In this document: positions 32,440 to 41,559 of the stretch, piece after piece
Numbering within the stretch: position 1 is the first letter of the stretch
Layout of the letters: each line of letters starts with the position of its first letter
Virus record (IMG/VR): IMGVR_UViG_3300020204_004859
Span: 1-43,509 of that record
Origin: a virus
DNA length: 43,509 nucleotides
Reading direction: 5' to 3' (one strand)
The notes under the pieces: generated by a model
The model's input: the letters and a program-made list of their open reading frames with translations, nothing else
What the model was told of the DNA's origin: nothing
The model's database searches: none
Made by a program: the position numbers and the translations under genes

Positions 32440-34065
32440 ATGGCAGGATTTAATGAGAACCCAAACACCAACCCTGTATTCCAAAGAATTAGGGACTCGA
32501 TCAAAAATCTGAGCAATTTCGGATTGAGATATGGAGACATGGTGGTCAAAAATTCACAGGCAATTGGTACCACAGAAGCAGAATTTTTAAAGAAAGGTCC
32601 GATTGAAGATGAAACTACACTTTTCTCTTTAGGTAGACAAGATACGACTACCAGACAGTATATTTCATATTTTGATAAAGACTATGCAGGAAAAAGAGAT
32701 TATCTAAGAAAATTTTCTTTAAATCCTGAGATTGAATACATTTTGGATACGGTCTGCGACGAGGCAATTTCCTATGATGGATTTAATTTTTTCGCATATC
32801 CAGCCTTCTTAAACATTATTGGAATTAAAAAAGATGTTTCAGATAAAATTGATTCGACGTACAAAAAATTGTACGACATGTTTGGTTTCAATGACGATAT
32901 TTCTGCATGGCAATATTTCAGACAACTCCTTGTTGATGGTTTCGTTGCTTTCGAAATCGTATACGATGACAAGGGGAAAAATATTATTGGTTTCAAAGAA
33001 CTAGACGCAACCACCCTTATGCCTTCCGTAGAAAAGCAAAAAGATGGAACCTTTTTAAATGTTTGGTATCAATATCCTAAGGACGAAAGAAAAAGGAGAA
33101 TGCTTTACGATTCCCAAATCATTTATCTTTCTTATGCCAAAGGCAATACTGTTTCAAGAGTAAGTTATTCAGAAAGATTGATTCGTCCGTACAATGTTCT
33201 CAGGATCATTGAATACACCCGTGTTATTTGGTCTGTGATGAATGCATCATTCCGTCTAAAAATGACAGTCCCAGTGGGGTCCAGATCGCAACAAAAGGCT
33301 ATGCAAACCCTTGGCGAGTTGATGTCCATATACAAAGAAGATATTCAATTCAACGATGAAAGTGGGGAACTTTCGGTAAATGGTCAGCCAAAAATTCAAT
33401 TTTACAAAAATTATCTTATGCCTAAGGGAGCTTTAGGTACTCCAAATATTGAACCCCTTAACACCGCCGGACCAAATTTGAATGATCCAGCTCCTTTGGC
33501 TTATTTTTTCGACAAGTTGGTTCAAGAATCTAAAATTCCATTTTCTAGATTCCAAGGACCAGATGGTGGATCGATTGGTAAATATGCCAATGCAGCCGAA
33601 GGATTGGATAAAGAGGAAATTAGATTCGCAAAGTTTATCATGAGATTAAGATCCGTTTTCCAGGACATTCTTATAAAACCTTTGTGGATTCAATTGTGTA
33701 GAGATTTTCCGCAATTGGAGAAAGATTATATGTTCAGAAGTCAACTTGGATTAACTTTTGTTTCGGATAATCCATTCAGAGTGAATCAGGAAATAGAAAC
33801 GATGAACAAAAGGAAAGAATCCATAGATGCCATGTATGGATTGGTGGACGGAGAAGGACAGCCTTTCTTTTCTTTGGGTTATCTAATTGAAAATTTTCTA
33901 GGAATGACTGAGGATGATATCAAAGCCAATGAAGAAGCTAAAGAGAAGACCAAGAATAAAAAATCAAAAGAAACTCCAGAAGGTGGAGAAGGCGCTGAAG
34001 GTGGTGATTCAGAAGCAGGAACTGAACCAGAAGGATCCCCGCCAGAAACAGAAACACCGGCATAA
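32440..34065 (+). CDS. Portal protein, copy 1 (gp20-like)
   Basis: The 541-residue protein is close to T4 gp20 (524). Landmarks are FDKDYAGKRDYLRKF, ILDTVCDEAISYD (T4-type ldiyaDEa), YFRQLLVDGFVAFEIVYDD, the YLSYAKGN stem-region motif, MNASFRLKMTVPVGS, and RLRSVFQDILIKPLW near residue 420. Portals form the twelve-subunit DNA gate at the head vertex and dock the terminase. The last 50 residues are Glu/Gly/Pro-rich and probably disordered. It is two bases upstream of a second, full-length portal paralogue. Confidence 0.92.
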   Translation: MAGFNENPNTNPVFQRIRDSIKNLSNFGLRYGDMVVKNSQAIGTTEAEFLKKGPIEDETTLFSLGRQDTTTRQYISYFDKDYAGKRDYLRKFSLNPEIEYILDTVCDEAISYDGFNFFAYPAFLNIIGIKKDVSDKIDSTYKKLYDMFGFNDDISAWQYFRQLLVDGFVAFEIVYDDKGKNIIGFKELDATTLMPSVEKQKDGTFLNVWYQYPKDERKRRMLYDSQIIYLSYAKGNTVSRVSYSERLIRPYNVLRIIEYTRVIWSVMNASFRLKMTVPVGSRSQQKAMQTLGELMSIYKEDIQFNDESGELSVNGQPKIQFYKNYLMPKGALGTPNIEPLNTAGPNLNDPAPLAYFFDKLVQESKIPFSRFQGPDGGSIGKYANAAEGLDKEEIRFAKFIMRLRSVFQDILIKPLWIQLCRDFPQLEKDYMFRSQLGLTFVSDNPFRVNQEIETMNKRKESIDAMYGLVDGEGQPFFSLGYLIENFLGMTEDDIKANEEAKEKTKNKKSKETPEGGEGAEGGDSEAGTEPEGSPPETETPA

Positions 34066-34067
34066 TT

Positions 34068-35669
34068 ATGGCAGGATTTAACGATGATAACAGTCAACAG
34101 CGTTCCTTTTTAGGAAATCTGTACCGAAACCTATCTAAAATTGGAAGGTTTGGTATGCAGTACGAGGATATGGTTATCCGGAATTCTCAGGCTATAGGGG
34201 CAACCGAATCTACCTTTTTCAACAATGAAGGAACTGGATTTACCGAGAATGACGCTTTCTTCTGGACTTTAGGTTATCAAGATACTAGAGTAAGAAAATA
34301 CATAGCCTATTTCGACAAGGATTATCTCGGGAAAAGAGAATTCTTAAGAAAATTTGCTTTAAACGGAGAAATTGATTTCATTCTGGATACTTTATCAGAC
34401 GATGCTATCAACTACGACGACAAAAATTTCTTCGGGTATCCATCTTTATTAAATGTTGATTTAAAACCCGAAGTCCGTTCTAAGGTAGAAGAAAATTTCA
34501 GAACTTTGTACATGCTGTTTGGTTTTCAACAAAGTACTCTTGCCTGGCAGTATTTTCGTCAATTTCTAATTGATGGTTTTTTGGCTTTTGAAATTGTGTA
34601 CTCGACAGATGGAAAAAAAATTGTTGGTTTCAAAGAATTAGATGCCACCTCTCTTCAACCTGCAACTGAACAACAGCCCAACAAAGAATTTCAACAAATC
34701 TGGATTCAATATCCGGGTGATCCTAGAATGACCAGAAAATTAAAGGCAGAGCAGGTCATTTATCTTTCCTATGCCAAGGGTAATTCCGTTTCCAGAGTCA
34801 GCTACACTGAAAGGCTGATCAGATCTTATAACATTCTGAGAATCATGGAAAATACTCGGGTAATTTGGAATGTCATGAACGCTTCGTATCGTTTGAAATT
34901 CGTTATTCCTGTTGGAACACAATCCGGACAAAAAGCTATGCAAACCCTGGGACAGCTGATGTCTCAGTATAAAGAAGAAATTCAAATTAATGATACTTCC
35001 GGGGAATTGACTGTCAATGGTGCCCCCAGAGTACAGTTTTACAAAAATTATCTCTTTCCGGAAAAAGACGGGGAATCGCCAGACATTAACACTTTAAATC
35101 CAAATGGTCCCGATTTTAACGTGATGGAAAATGTTGTTTATTTTTACAACAAGCTAAAATTAGACTCCAAAATTCCATATGCTAGGTTTGCTGGGAGAAG
35201 TGGTCCTGCCACCTATCAAATATCAATCGACCAGTTAGAAAGAGACGAAATTAGATACGAAAAATTTGTTACCCGTTTGAGATCTATTTTCCAAGAACTT
35301 TTGGTTAAACCTCTTTATATCCAAACTTGTTTGGATTTTCCTGCCTTGTCTGAAGACAGATCATTTAAAGTAAATTTGGGTTTGAACTTCGTTAAAGAAA
35401 ATGTTTTCGAACAACTAATTGTTTTATCTAACTACACGAAAAGAACGACATTTATCACCGCATTGGGAGATATGAAACAAAAAATCGGAGAAGAGGAAGT
35501 TCCATATTTCGATAAGGAGTGGTTAATAAAAAGATGGCTTGGTTTGAGTATGGACGAATATAGAGAGAACGAAAAATTCAAAAAAGACGAAAAGAAACAA
35601 GCGGACAAGGCCAAAAAGGATAAAGGGGAAGGTGGGGAATCAGCAGATGCACCAGATTTCACTCTTTAA
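34068..35669 (+). CDS. Portal protein, copy 2 (gp20-like)
   Basis: The 533-residue paralogue aligns with copy 1 along the whole length: both start MAGFN, share NSQAIG.TE, FDKDYLGKREFLRKF, WQYFRQFLIDGFLAFEIVY, the SYAKGNSVSRVSY motif and MNASYRLKFVIPVG. By eye roughly half the residues match. Only the tail differs strongly (Lys-rich here, Glu/Pro-rich in copy 1). No core motif is missing, so both look functional. Two full portals from one message raise the possibility of a mixed ring or two ring types. It is followed 10 bases later by the PfkB kinase gene. Confidence 0.9.
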   Translation: MAGFNDDNSQQRSFLGNLYRNLSKIGRFGMQYEDMVIRNSQAIGATESTFFNNEGTGFTENDAFFWTLGYQDTRVRKYIAYFDKDYLGKREFLRKFALNGEIDFILDTLSDDAINYDDKNFFGYPSLLNVDLKPEVRSKVEENFRTLYMLFGFQQSTLAWQYFRQFLIDGFLAFEIVYSTDGKKIVGFKELDATSLQPATEQQPNKEFQQIWIQYPGDPRMTRKLKAEQVIYLSYAKGNSVSRVSYTERLIRSYNILRIMENTRVIWNVMNASYRLKFVIPVGTQSGQKAMQTLGQLMSQYKEEIQINDTSGELTVNGAPRVQFYKNYLFPEKDGESPDINTLNPNGPDFNVMENVVYFYNKLKLDSKIPYARFAGRSGPATYQISIDQLERDEIRYEKFVTRLRSIFQELLVKPLYIQTCLDFPALSEDRSFKVNLGLNFVKENVFEQLIVLSNYTKRTTFITALGDMKQKIGEEEVPYFDKEWLIKRWLGLSMDEYRENEKFKKDEKKQADKAKKDKGEGGESADAPDFTL

Positions 35670-35679
35670 ATTTCAATAA

Positions 35680-36669
35680 ATGAATTTCAAAGAATTATTT
35701 TCAACACAAAAAATTCTTGTTGTGGGTGATTCCATTTTGGATCACTATGTGTATGGAAAAGTTCACAGGGTATCTCCAGAAGCACCAGTTCCGGTTGTTC
35801 TTAAGAACAAAGAAGAATTTTTCCTGGGCGGGGCGGCAAATGTAGCACAGAACATCACGACATTCGGAGCCAATTGTACCCTGTTATCTTTGGTTGGTGA
35901 TGATGAAGATGGAAAAATTTTGTTTGAAAAATGTATCGAGAAAAAAATCAATCCTATTTTTATCGAAGAAGAATCCAGACCAACAACAAAAAAAACCAGA
36001 GTAATAGGGAACAAACATCAAATCGTTAGAATTGATGTTGAAACAACTTGTGATTTATTAGAAAACTCAACTTCAAAAATTATTGAAATTTTCGACGAAC
36101 AGATTCAATTTCACGATGGAGTTATTTTTCAAGATTATGGGAAAGGATTACTAACGAATTATGTTTTAGCGTCTCTAATTGAAATAGCGAAAAAATACTC
36201 GAAAAAGATTTTGGTAGATCCTAAAGTGGCAGATCTTGGGCGATATCAAGGAATCGATCTGATCAAGCCAAATCTGAGTGAATTTAAGGCTATGGTGAAT
36301 ATCAAATCTGAAGAAGATTTAGAAATTGACCAGATTGTAAATTATGCCCAATTGGTGATGGAAGAATTCGACTACCAATATTTCCTAATTACTTTATCAG
36401 AAAATGGCATGTTATTGGTTGGAAGACATTTTTCTCATCATATCCCTGGAATTAGTGTGGATGTTGCCGATGTCTCTGGGGCAGGGGATACCGTTTCTGC
36501 CGTATTTGGATTGGGATTCTTTTCTGGGGAGAACGGGGTTACATCCAATGATGATTTAATTGGTGTGGCAAAACTCGCTAATTTGGCAGGATCTTTAGTG
36601 TGTAGGCACCCGGGAGCGGTTTCTGTTGATGCTGAAGAATTATTCGAAAAAAACCCAATTTTTTACTGA
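35680..36669 (+). CDS. PfkB-family sugar kinase, HldE/RfaE kinase-domain type
   Basis: The 329-residue protein matches the N-terminal kinase half of HldE, which phosphorylates D-glycero-D-manno-heptose 7-phosphate to the 1,7-bisphosphate. Landmarks are an N-terminal ILVVGDSILDHYVYGKVHR, the PfkB signature FLGGAANVAQN near residues 47-57, DYGKGLL, VDPKVADLGRYQG, KPNLSEF, and the catalytic GAGD loop with D270 in DVSGAGDTV. The nucleotidyltransferase half of HldE is absent. In a phage this would boost ADP-heptose supply and fits the O-heptosyltransferase homologue at 8127. It sits right behind the portal genes. Family assignment is firm; heptose specificity is inferred from overall HldE likeness. 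Confidence 0.82.
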   Translation: MNFKELFSTQKILVVGDSILDHYVYGKVHRVSPEAPVPVVLKNKEEFFLGGAANVAQNITTFGANCTLLSLVGDDEDGKILFEKCIEKKINPIFIEEESRPTTKKTRVIGNKHQIVRIDVETTCDLLENSTSKIIEIFDEQIQFHDGVIFQDYGKGLLTNYVLASLIEIAKKYSKKILVDPKVADLGRYQGIDLIKPNLSEFKAMVNIKSEEDLEIDQIVNYAQLVMEEFDYQYFLITLSENGMLLVGRHFSHHIPGISVDVADVSGAGDTVSAVFGLGFFSGENGVTSNDDLIGVAKLANLAGSLVCRHPGAVSVDAEELFEKNPIFY

Positions 36670-36710
36670 TTTAATTTTTTTTTTGCGAGGTTTAGTTCTA
36701 CATTTACATC

Positions 36711-38048
36711 ATGATAAACGAACTAAAAATCCTATCGGCACTCGAATCGTTAACAGGTAACGGGTCCCAAAAAGAGAAGCAAAGACTGCTCTCAGAAAAT
36801 CTCACCGAAGTGATGTCCTACCTTCTGGACGTGTGCTTCAATCCTTTTGTAACGACCAAGTTACATAAGTTGGACCTACAACCAACCCCCACCGGGGAGT
36901 TTCCTGGATTCGAAATCTTCAAGTCCGTTATGGAATCCCTGAAATCAGCTCCGGCTGCCAACGATAACCTTAGGGGTCAGGCCACAGCACTCATCAATTC
37001 TCGTCTTTCTGAGGATTCAATCGAAGACAGACAACTTCGGGATATTCTAATGAAAATTTTCACGAAGAGAATGAATTCGGGGATTGGTGCCAAGCTCATT
37101 AACAAGGCCTTGGGCAAGGAATTAATTCCGGACCCCTCTTTAATGTTGGCCACCGACGATCAAAAAGAAGTTTTGGGTTGGGATAAGATCTACTGTGAGG
37201 AGAAATACGACGGTGTTAGGGTAATTGCTGTAGGAGACAAAGAAAAAGGTTTTCAATTTTACACCAGGGCCTTTAACGAGCTGGACAAAACCAGACTTTC
37301 CTCTATAGAGCGAGACCTAGTTCAGATTCTCCACAATTCCAACATTGTAGAAGAAGTATTTTTTGACGGTGAACTAACAGATCTCAACCGAAAGTCTGTT
37401 TCTGGAAAGGTAACCCAAATTCTGAAGGGTACAGCTCCTAAGGGAATCGACAAGGAATTTATGTTCAATGTTTTCGATTTGGAAAAGTCTTCGGTTCTGA
37501 AGGTTGGACACGGAACCACTCCATTCATTGAAAGAAGAAAAGAACTAGAGGTTTTGACCTCGTTCTTGCCTTCAAACTCCCAAGTTAAACTAGCCCGCCA
37601 ATGGGTGGTAGATTCCATGGAAGAAACCCAAAAGATTTATGGACTAATTATTTCTCTGGGAGGAGAGGGGGTAATTCTCAAACCAGGGCACCACGTGTAC
37701 GAGTGTAAACGCAGTAAAAGTTGGGTCAAATTGAAGCAGGTTCAAGATTGTGATTTGGAAATCACTGGATGGTATCCAGGCGAGGGTAAGAGAGAAGGAT
37801 TCATAGGGGGTTTCATTTGTACTGATGCCTCTAGAACTTTGGAAGTGAAGATAGGATCTGGATTTACAGATGCCGATCTGAAAACTCTTAGTGCCAATCC
37901 TGATCAGTGGATTGGTCAGGTAGCTGCCGTTCAATTTAACGAGCCTATCACTGACAAATTCGGAAATAGAAGCCTATTTCTTCCCCGCTTCATTGAGGTT
38001 AGGTCGGACAAAAATCAGGCAGACGACATGACCTCTTTTTTCAAGTAA
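36711..38048 (+). CDS. ATP-dependent DNA ligase
   Basis: The 445-residue ligase has the nucleotidyltransferase motifs: I EEKYDGVR with the adenylated K165, III FFDGEL, IIIa FNVFDL, IV GGEGVILK and V SWVKLK, followed by an OB-fold with EITGWYPGEGKREGFIGG. An N-terminal helical domain of about 150 residues precedes the core, as in T4 gp30 (487 residues). It seals nicks in replication and repair. The usage of G and C at third positions looks somewhat higher than in neighbouring genes, hinting at a different history. A run of ten Ts at 36675-36684 lies upstream. Confidence 0.95.
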   Translation: MINELKILSALESLTGNGSQKEKQRLLSENLTEVMSYLLDVCFNPFVTTKLHKLDLQPTPTGEFPGFEIFKSVMESLKSAPAANDNLRGQATALINSRLSEDSIEDRQLRDILMKIFTKRMNSGIGAKLINKALGKELIPDPSLMLATDDQKEVLGWDKIYCEEKYDGVRVIAVGDKEKGFQFYTRAFNELDKTRLSSIERDLVQILHNSNIVEEVFFDGELTDLNRKSVSGKVTQILKGTAPKGIDKEFMFNVFDLEKSSVLKVGHGTTPFIERRKELEVLTSFLPSNSQVKLARQWVVDSMEETQKIYGLIISLGGEGVILKPGHHVYECKRSKSWVKLKQVQDCDLEITGWYPGEGKREGFIGGFICTDASRTLEVKIGSGFTDADLKTLSANPDQWIGQVAAVQFNEPITDKFGNRSLFLPRFIEVRSDKNQADDMTSFFK

Positions 38049-38093
38049 GGGGAAACCTTTATTTGAATTTTCATAAAATTTGAAAGAGGAATT

Positions 38094-39044
38094 ATGGTTA
38101 ATCAATTGTTGACTGAAAAGCTTAGGCCCCGGGATCTAAAACATATGATTTTGCCGGATCGTATACGGAATCTCTTTGACGGCAAGCCATTGGCACAGAA
38201 TGTTTTGTTGGCAGGATCACCCGGTTGTGGCAAAACAACCCTAGCAAAAATTTTAGCCACTGGTTCTCCCCACCTGTTTATCAATGTTTCAGATGAAAGC
38301 TCGGTTGATGTTATTCGAACAAAGATTAACGATTTCTGTTCAACATTAAGCATTATGGATGGTAAATCTGCCTTGAAGGTGGTAATATTAGACGAGTTTG
38401 ACGGTGCTTCGGATCAATTTTACAAGGCTTTAAGGGGAACAATTGAGAAATTCGCTAGAAATGCCAGATTTGTAGCAACGTGTAATTGGATTGCCAAGGT
38501 GCCAGAGGCAATTCAGTCCAGATTTGAAGTTATCAATTTCGACCCAGTAAATTACGAAGAAGAACAGGAATTGAAGGAAGAATGGAGAAGAAGGATCACT
38601 TTGATTTTGGGAAAACTTTCCATCTCAATAGATTCTGAAGCTTTGGATGTTTTCGAAAGGGATTTTTTTCCAGATTTAAGATCTGCTTTGAACAAAATCC
38701 AAGCATGGTCAATTGAGGGAATTCAAAATGTAGACGCCAAAAAAGTTAAAGATTCCTCTTATTCCCACGAGGATCTTTACCTTTTAATCTGTGACGGAAA
38801 AAATCCCGTTGAAAATTATCAGTTTGTCGTGTCACAATATGCCGGTAAAGTTGACAGCGTGATGTTGGCTATGGGTGATGAATTTGTAAGTTGGATCCAG
38901 CACAACCGACCAGAACTCGCCAAAATAATTCCCGGAATAATCGTGATGGTTGCCGAACACCAGGCACAGAGAATGTTGGTCATAGATCCCATAGTTTCTT
39001 TGCTCGCCCTCGTATTTAAAATTCAAAAACAAATTCAAGCCTAA
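38094..39044 (+). CDS. Sliding-clamp loader ATPase, gp44-like
   Basis: The 316-residue AAA+ protein starts with TEKLRPRDLKHMILPD, the RFC/gp44 opening (EKYRP). It has Walker A GSPGCGKTT at residues ~41-49, Walker B VVILDEFD at ~96-103, and a sensor-1 ATCNW. SRFEVINFD corresponds to the SRC arginine-finger motif of gp44, with Phe instead of Cys. The C-terminal helical collar is present. It loads the replication clamp on primed DNA; in T4 the clamp also activates gp55-dependent late transcription. A good Shine-Dalgarno (AGAGGA) lies five bases before the ATG. No recognisable gp62 follows. Confidence 0.9.
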   Translation: MVNQLLTEKLRPRDLKHMILPDRIRNLFDGKPLAQNVLLAGSPGCGKTTLAKILATGSPHLFINVSDESSVDVIRTKINDFCSTLSIMDGKSALKVVILDEFDGASDQFYKALRGTIEKFARNARFVATCNWIAKVPEAIQSRFEVINFDPVNYEEEQELKEEWRRRITLILGKLSISIDSEALDVFERDFFPDLRSALNKIQAWSIEGIQNVDAKKVKDSSYSHEDLYLLICDGKNPVENYQFVVSQYAGKVDSVMLAMGDEFVSWIQHNRPELAKIIPGIIVMVAEHQAQRMLVIDPIVSLLALVFKIQKQIQA

Positions 39045-39355
39045 TGGATCTTTTGCCTAATGAAATAAAAAAGAACACCTTTATCTACCGACTTGTTAAG
39101 AGGGGAGAAAGGGCTATGATGTATGAACAATTTTGTACGGATGCCGAAAGGGTAATCGCCTGGGAAGTGTTCAAAAGAAAAATTGACCCACCAAAAGAGG
39201 TTTTCGGGGTTAAATTAGGAGAAAGAGAAATCTTTCCTGGAAATGAGGATTTTGGTAAATGGGCATGGGCTCCTTCCAGTCAGGAAAAGGCAGAATTTAT
39301 TTTCAACCAATTAGAACAAGGTTTAAATCACAGGGGTTACGAAGATGGAGAATAG
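39044..39355 (+). CDS. Hypothetical protein, 103 aa (clamp-loader neighbour)
   Basis: Its start overlaps the clamp-loader stop by one base (TAATG), so the two are translationally coupled. In T4 the small clamp-loader subunit gp62 (187 residues) occupies this place, but I see no similarity and this protein is much shorter. It is charged, with YRLVKRGERAMMYEQF near the start and WAWAPSSQEKAEFIFNQLEQ near the end, predicted alpha/beta. Function is unknown. It overlaps the next gene by 11 bases. Confidence 0.6.
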   Translation: MDLLPNEIKKNTFIYRLVKRGERAMMYEQFCTDAERVIAWEVFKRKIDPPKEVFGVKLGEREIFPGNEDFGKWAWAPSSQEKAEFIFNQLEQGLNHRGYEDGE

Positions 39356-39974
39356 AAATCCAGATCCAAAAATCCATATAGATTTCAACCCCAACCGATC
39401 TGATGGGTGGCTGTATGCCAGTAGTTTGTTTTACTCCAAAAAAATAAAAAGAATAATCCTGTGTGGTAAGGGTGGAGCGGGAAAGGATCACCTCCGTCAA
39501 CTTTTAGAAGAAAAAGGTTTCAAGTACTGTGTGTCTCACACAACACGACCTCGTCGAACCAAAGAACAGGAAGGCAAAGACTACTTCTTCGTTAAAAATT
39601 TGGAAGATTTTGAAATTCTCAAAGGAATGTTCGAAAGGAAAGAATTTTACGAGGTGAATCTTTTCGCCGGATGGATTTATGGTACTTCTATTCAGGAATT
39701 CAATTCGAGCGATTTAATGATTCTAACACCTTCTGGTATTGCTAACCTTAAACCGGACGACAGAGAAGAGTCTTTCATTATTTTCTTAGATATAGACCCA
39801 AAAACTAGAAAATCCAGATTGTCTTTAAGAAAAGATGCGGATTCTGTGGACAGAAGACTTCGAACAGACGAGGAAGATTTTTCTAATTTCACTGATTTTG
39901 ATTTCAAAATAACCGATCCCAATTTTGTTGTGGGTTCAGAAATTTGGTTTGATTTAAAGTATTACCATGATTAA
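39345..39974 (+). CDS. Guanylate kinase-like nucleotide kinase
   Basis: The 209-residue protein has a P-loop CGKGGAGKDHL at residues ~38-48, the GMP-binding signature SHTTRPRRTKEQEGKDYFFV near 66-85, and FLDIDPKTRKSRLSLR with DRRLRTDEEDF, the lid and nucleotide-base region. Guanylate kinases make GDP or dGDP, feeding DNA synthesis. The P-loop has Asp after the Lys where Ser/Thr is usual, a substitution seen in some phage deoxynucleotide kinases. The first 35 residues are an extension not needed for the fold. It overlaps both neighbours. Confidence 0.85.
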   Translation: MENRNPDPKIHIDFNPNRSDGWLYASSLFYSKKIKRIILCGKGGAGKDHLRQLLEEKGFKYCVSHTTRPRRTKEQEGKDYFFVKNLEDFEILKGMFERKEFYEVNLFAGWIYGTSIQEFNSSDLMILTPSGIANLKPDDREESFIIFLDIDPKTRKSRLSLRKDADSVDRRLRTDEEDFSNFTDFDFKITDPNFVVGSEIWFDLKYYHD

Positions 39975-41100
39975 CATTCTCATCGACGGAAATTATATTT
40001 TCCACAAAACTTTTGGAATCTTCGGAGGTTATGGATCAAAAGATCCAGGAGAAGTGCTAAAAACTAAAAATGAGCAGGCCATGTTTATTCGGAAGATAGC
40101 CACTGATCTTTGTGCCGCCCTTAGGGAGCTTCCTACCGGAGGAAGATTAATTTTCACGGCTGACTCAAGAAGCTGGAGAAAGGACGTGGTTATTGAAGGC
40201 GGAGGTTACAAGTCTAACCGTATTAAAGACGAATCTGTAGACTGGTCAATTTTTTTTAATTTACTTGACTCTTTTGGAAAACAACTTGAAAAAATGGGAT
40301 TCGTGCACTCTCGGGCTGACGGGGCCGAGGGAGATGATTTGTTGTATTTTTGGGCAGACTATTTCACAGCCAAATCCCAAGATTGTATCATCGTTTCCGG
40401 CGACAAAGATCTACATCAGCTTTCAAGATGGAAGGGAGACAATTGGACTTTAGTTTGGTCAAATAATTCCAAAAACAATGTTGTTTCATGTCCAGTTGGA
40501 TGGAAAGAAAGGTGGCTAGACCACCAACCACAAGTTTCAATTTTTGATATGCCGGATTTGAATCAAACCGACAAAGAAAAATTAAAAAAATGGATACAAA
40601 ATCTAACCGTAAATGAAATCAAACCAGAAAGTTTCATTTTCACAAAAATGCTGATTGGAGACGAAGGGGATGCTGTTCCGGGGGTCTGGAACTTTGAGGC
40701 AACCCCTGGTAAGATGTCAAGAATGACTCCAAAAAAGGCAGAACAACTTTTGGAATCACTTCAGCAATCTAAATGGTCAGGAAGTTCTTTTGGTGATTTA
40801 CTACAGGACACAGAATTTCTTGATTGGGCCGGAGGTTACATTTTGAGATTAATGAAAGACATAGATTCCAAAGAAAATAGGCAGAAGGCATCCGAAAATT
40901 TAAAAAGAAATTATCAACTGATGTGGTTGGATAAAATGGTTATGCCCTCTTGGGTAATTACGAATTCTGTGGCAGAAATTAGAAGAGGAATTAATCTTGA
41001 AAGAAGGTCAATCACCCTCGATAGAATTAAAATTTTAGAGGGTACAGAGTGGGTAACATCTACTGCTGTACCTAAGATGTACAATCCTTTTTCCGAATAG
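39967..41100 (+). CDS. 5'-3' exonuclease, FEN/RNase H-type
   Basis: The 377-residue protein has the PIN/FEN core of T4 RNase H: N-terminal ILIDGNYIFHK with the first Asp at residue 7, the acidic cluster GAEGDDLLYFWA near 119, IVSGDKDLHQL near 142, and the helix-hairpin-helix-type MLIGDEGDAVPGV near 225. These acidic residues bind two metals. The enzyme removes RNA primers and flaps during lagging-strand synthesis and would act with the ligase encoded 2 kb upstream. All main acidic positions are present. It overlaps the guanylate kinase gene by eight bases. Confidence 0.88.
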   Translation: MINILIDGNYIFHKTFGIFGGYGSKDPGEVLKTKNEQAMFIRKIATDLCAALRELPTGGRLIFTADSRSWRKDVVIEGGGYKSNRIKDESVDWSIFFNLLDSFGKQLEKMGFVHSRADGAEGDDLLYFWADYFTAKSQDCIIVSGDKDLHQLSRWKGDNWTLVWSNNSKNNVVSCPVGWKERWLDHQPQVSIFDMPDLNQTDKEKLKKWIQNLTVNEIKPESFIFTKMLIGDEGDAVPGVWNFEATPGKMSRMTPKKAEQLLESLQQSKWSGSSFGDLLQDTEFLDWAGGYILRLMKDIDSKENRQKASENLKRNYQLMWLDKMVMPSWVITNSVAEIRRGINLERRSITLDRIKILEGTEWVTSTAVPKMYNPFSE

Positions 41101-41102
41101 AA

Positions 41103-41528
41103 ATGGAACTTTTCGATGTTGTAAATTCTCTTTTTGGATCAGATAAAAAGTGGGAATCTGTGGGCAAGGCAGACAAGTCTCGAAATTTTTTCATGGTCAA
41201 TAGGTTCATGTCCATCCAATTCCCGGTTCAGGCCCACGAGTTCAACCACACTAAGGTCGTCCCGAATTTGGTTTTGGATTGGTGGCATTCTGCCTTGGGC
41301 CCAAAATTTGCAAAAACACCAAAGTGGGTTTTCACTTCCACTGGAAAAAAAGAACAAAATAAATCGAACCAAAAGATTCCAAATTTCCAGGAGGTAGAAG
41401 ATTTCATCAGGGAAAGAAATCAACTTAGCAAAAGACAACTTCTAGAATTGAAACAATTTTTTCCTACGTCATATCATGATTGGATGAAATCCCTATCCCA
41501 GCAGATGGGCAAGGAAAATCAGAAATAG
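41103..41528 (+). CDS. Hypothetical protein, 141 aa
   Basis: The gene follows the 5'-nuclease gene after two bases and is probably co-transcribed with the replication genes. The protein has a motif SRNFFMVNRFMSIQFPVQA near residues 26-44 and a helical C-terminal half (FIRERNQLSKRQLLELKQFF). It has a basic, single-domain look and no membrane segment. I do not recognise the family with confidence; a small replication accessory factor is possible from its position only. Confidence 0.6.
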   Translation: MELFDVVNSLFGSDKKWESVGKADKSRNFFMVNRFMSIQFPVQAHEFNHTKVVPNLVLDWWHSALGPKFAKTPKWVFTSTGKKEQNKSNQKIPNFQEVEDFIRERNQLSKRQLLELKQFFPTSYHDWMKSLSQQMGKENQK

Positions 41529-41537
41529 GATATATAA
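41529..41537 (+). promoter_or_regulatory. GATATATAA, candidate late promoter
   Basis: It begins one base after the stop of the 41103 gene and ends 22 bases before the ATG at 41560. This places a late-type element within the replication-gene region. Confidence 0.55.
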
Positions 41538-41559
41538 GACAGAAAATAATTTTAAAGTC

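Noticed and set aside
36662-36684. Ten-T run after the PfkB gene as an intrinsic terminator
   Set aside because: Only a weak A/T stem precedes it, with no GC-rich hairpin, so I did not annotate it.
36682-36706. TTTG and TACATTTA before the ligase as a Bacteroidota promoter
   Set aside because: The -7 element lacks the final G and the spacing of 13 bases is too short.
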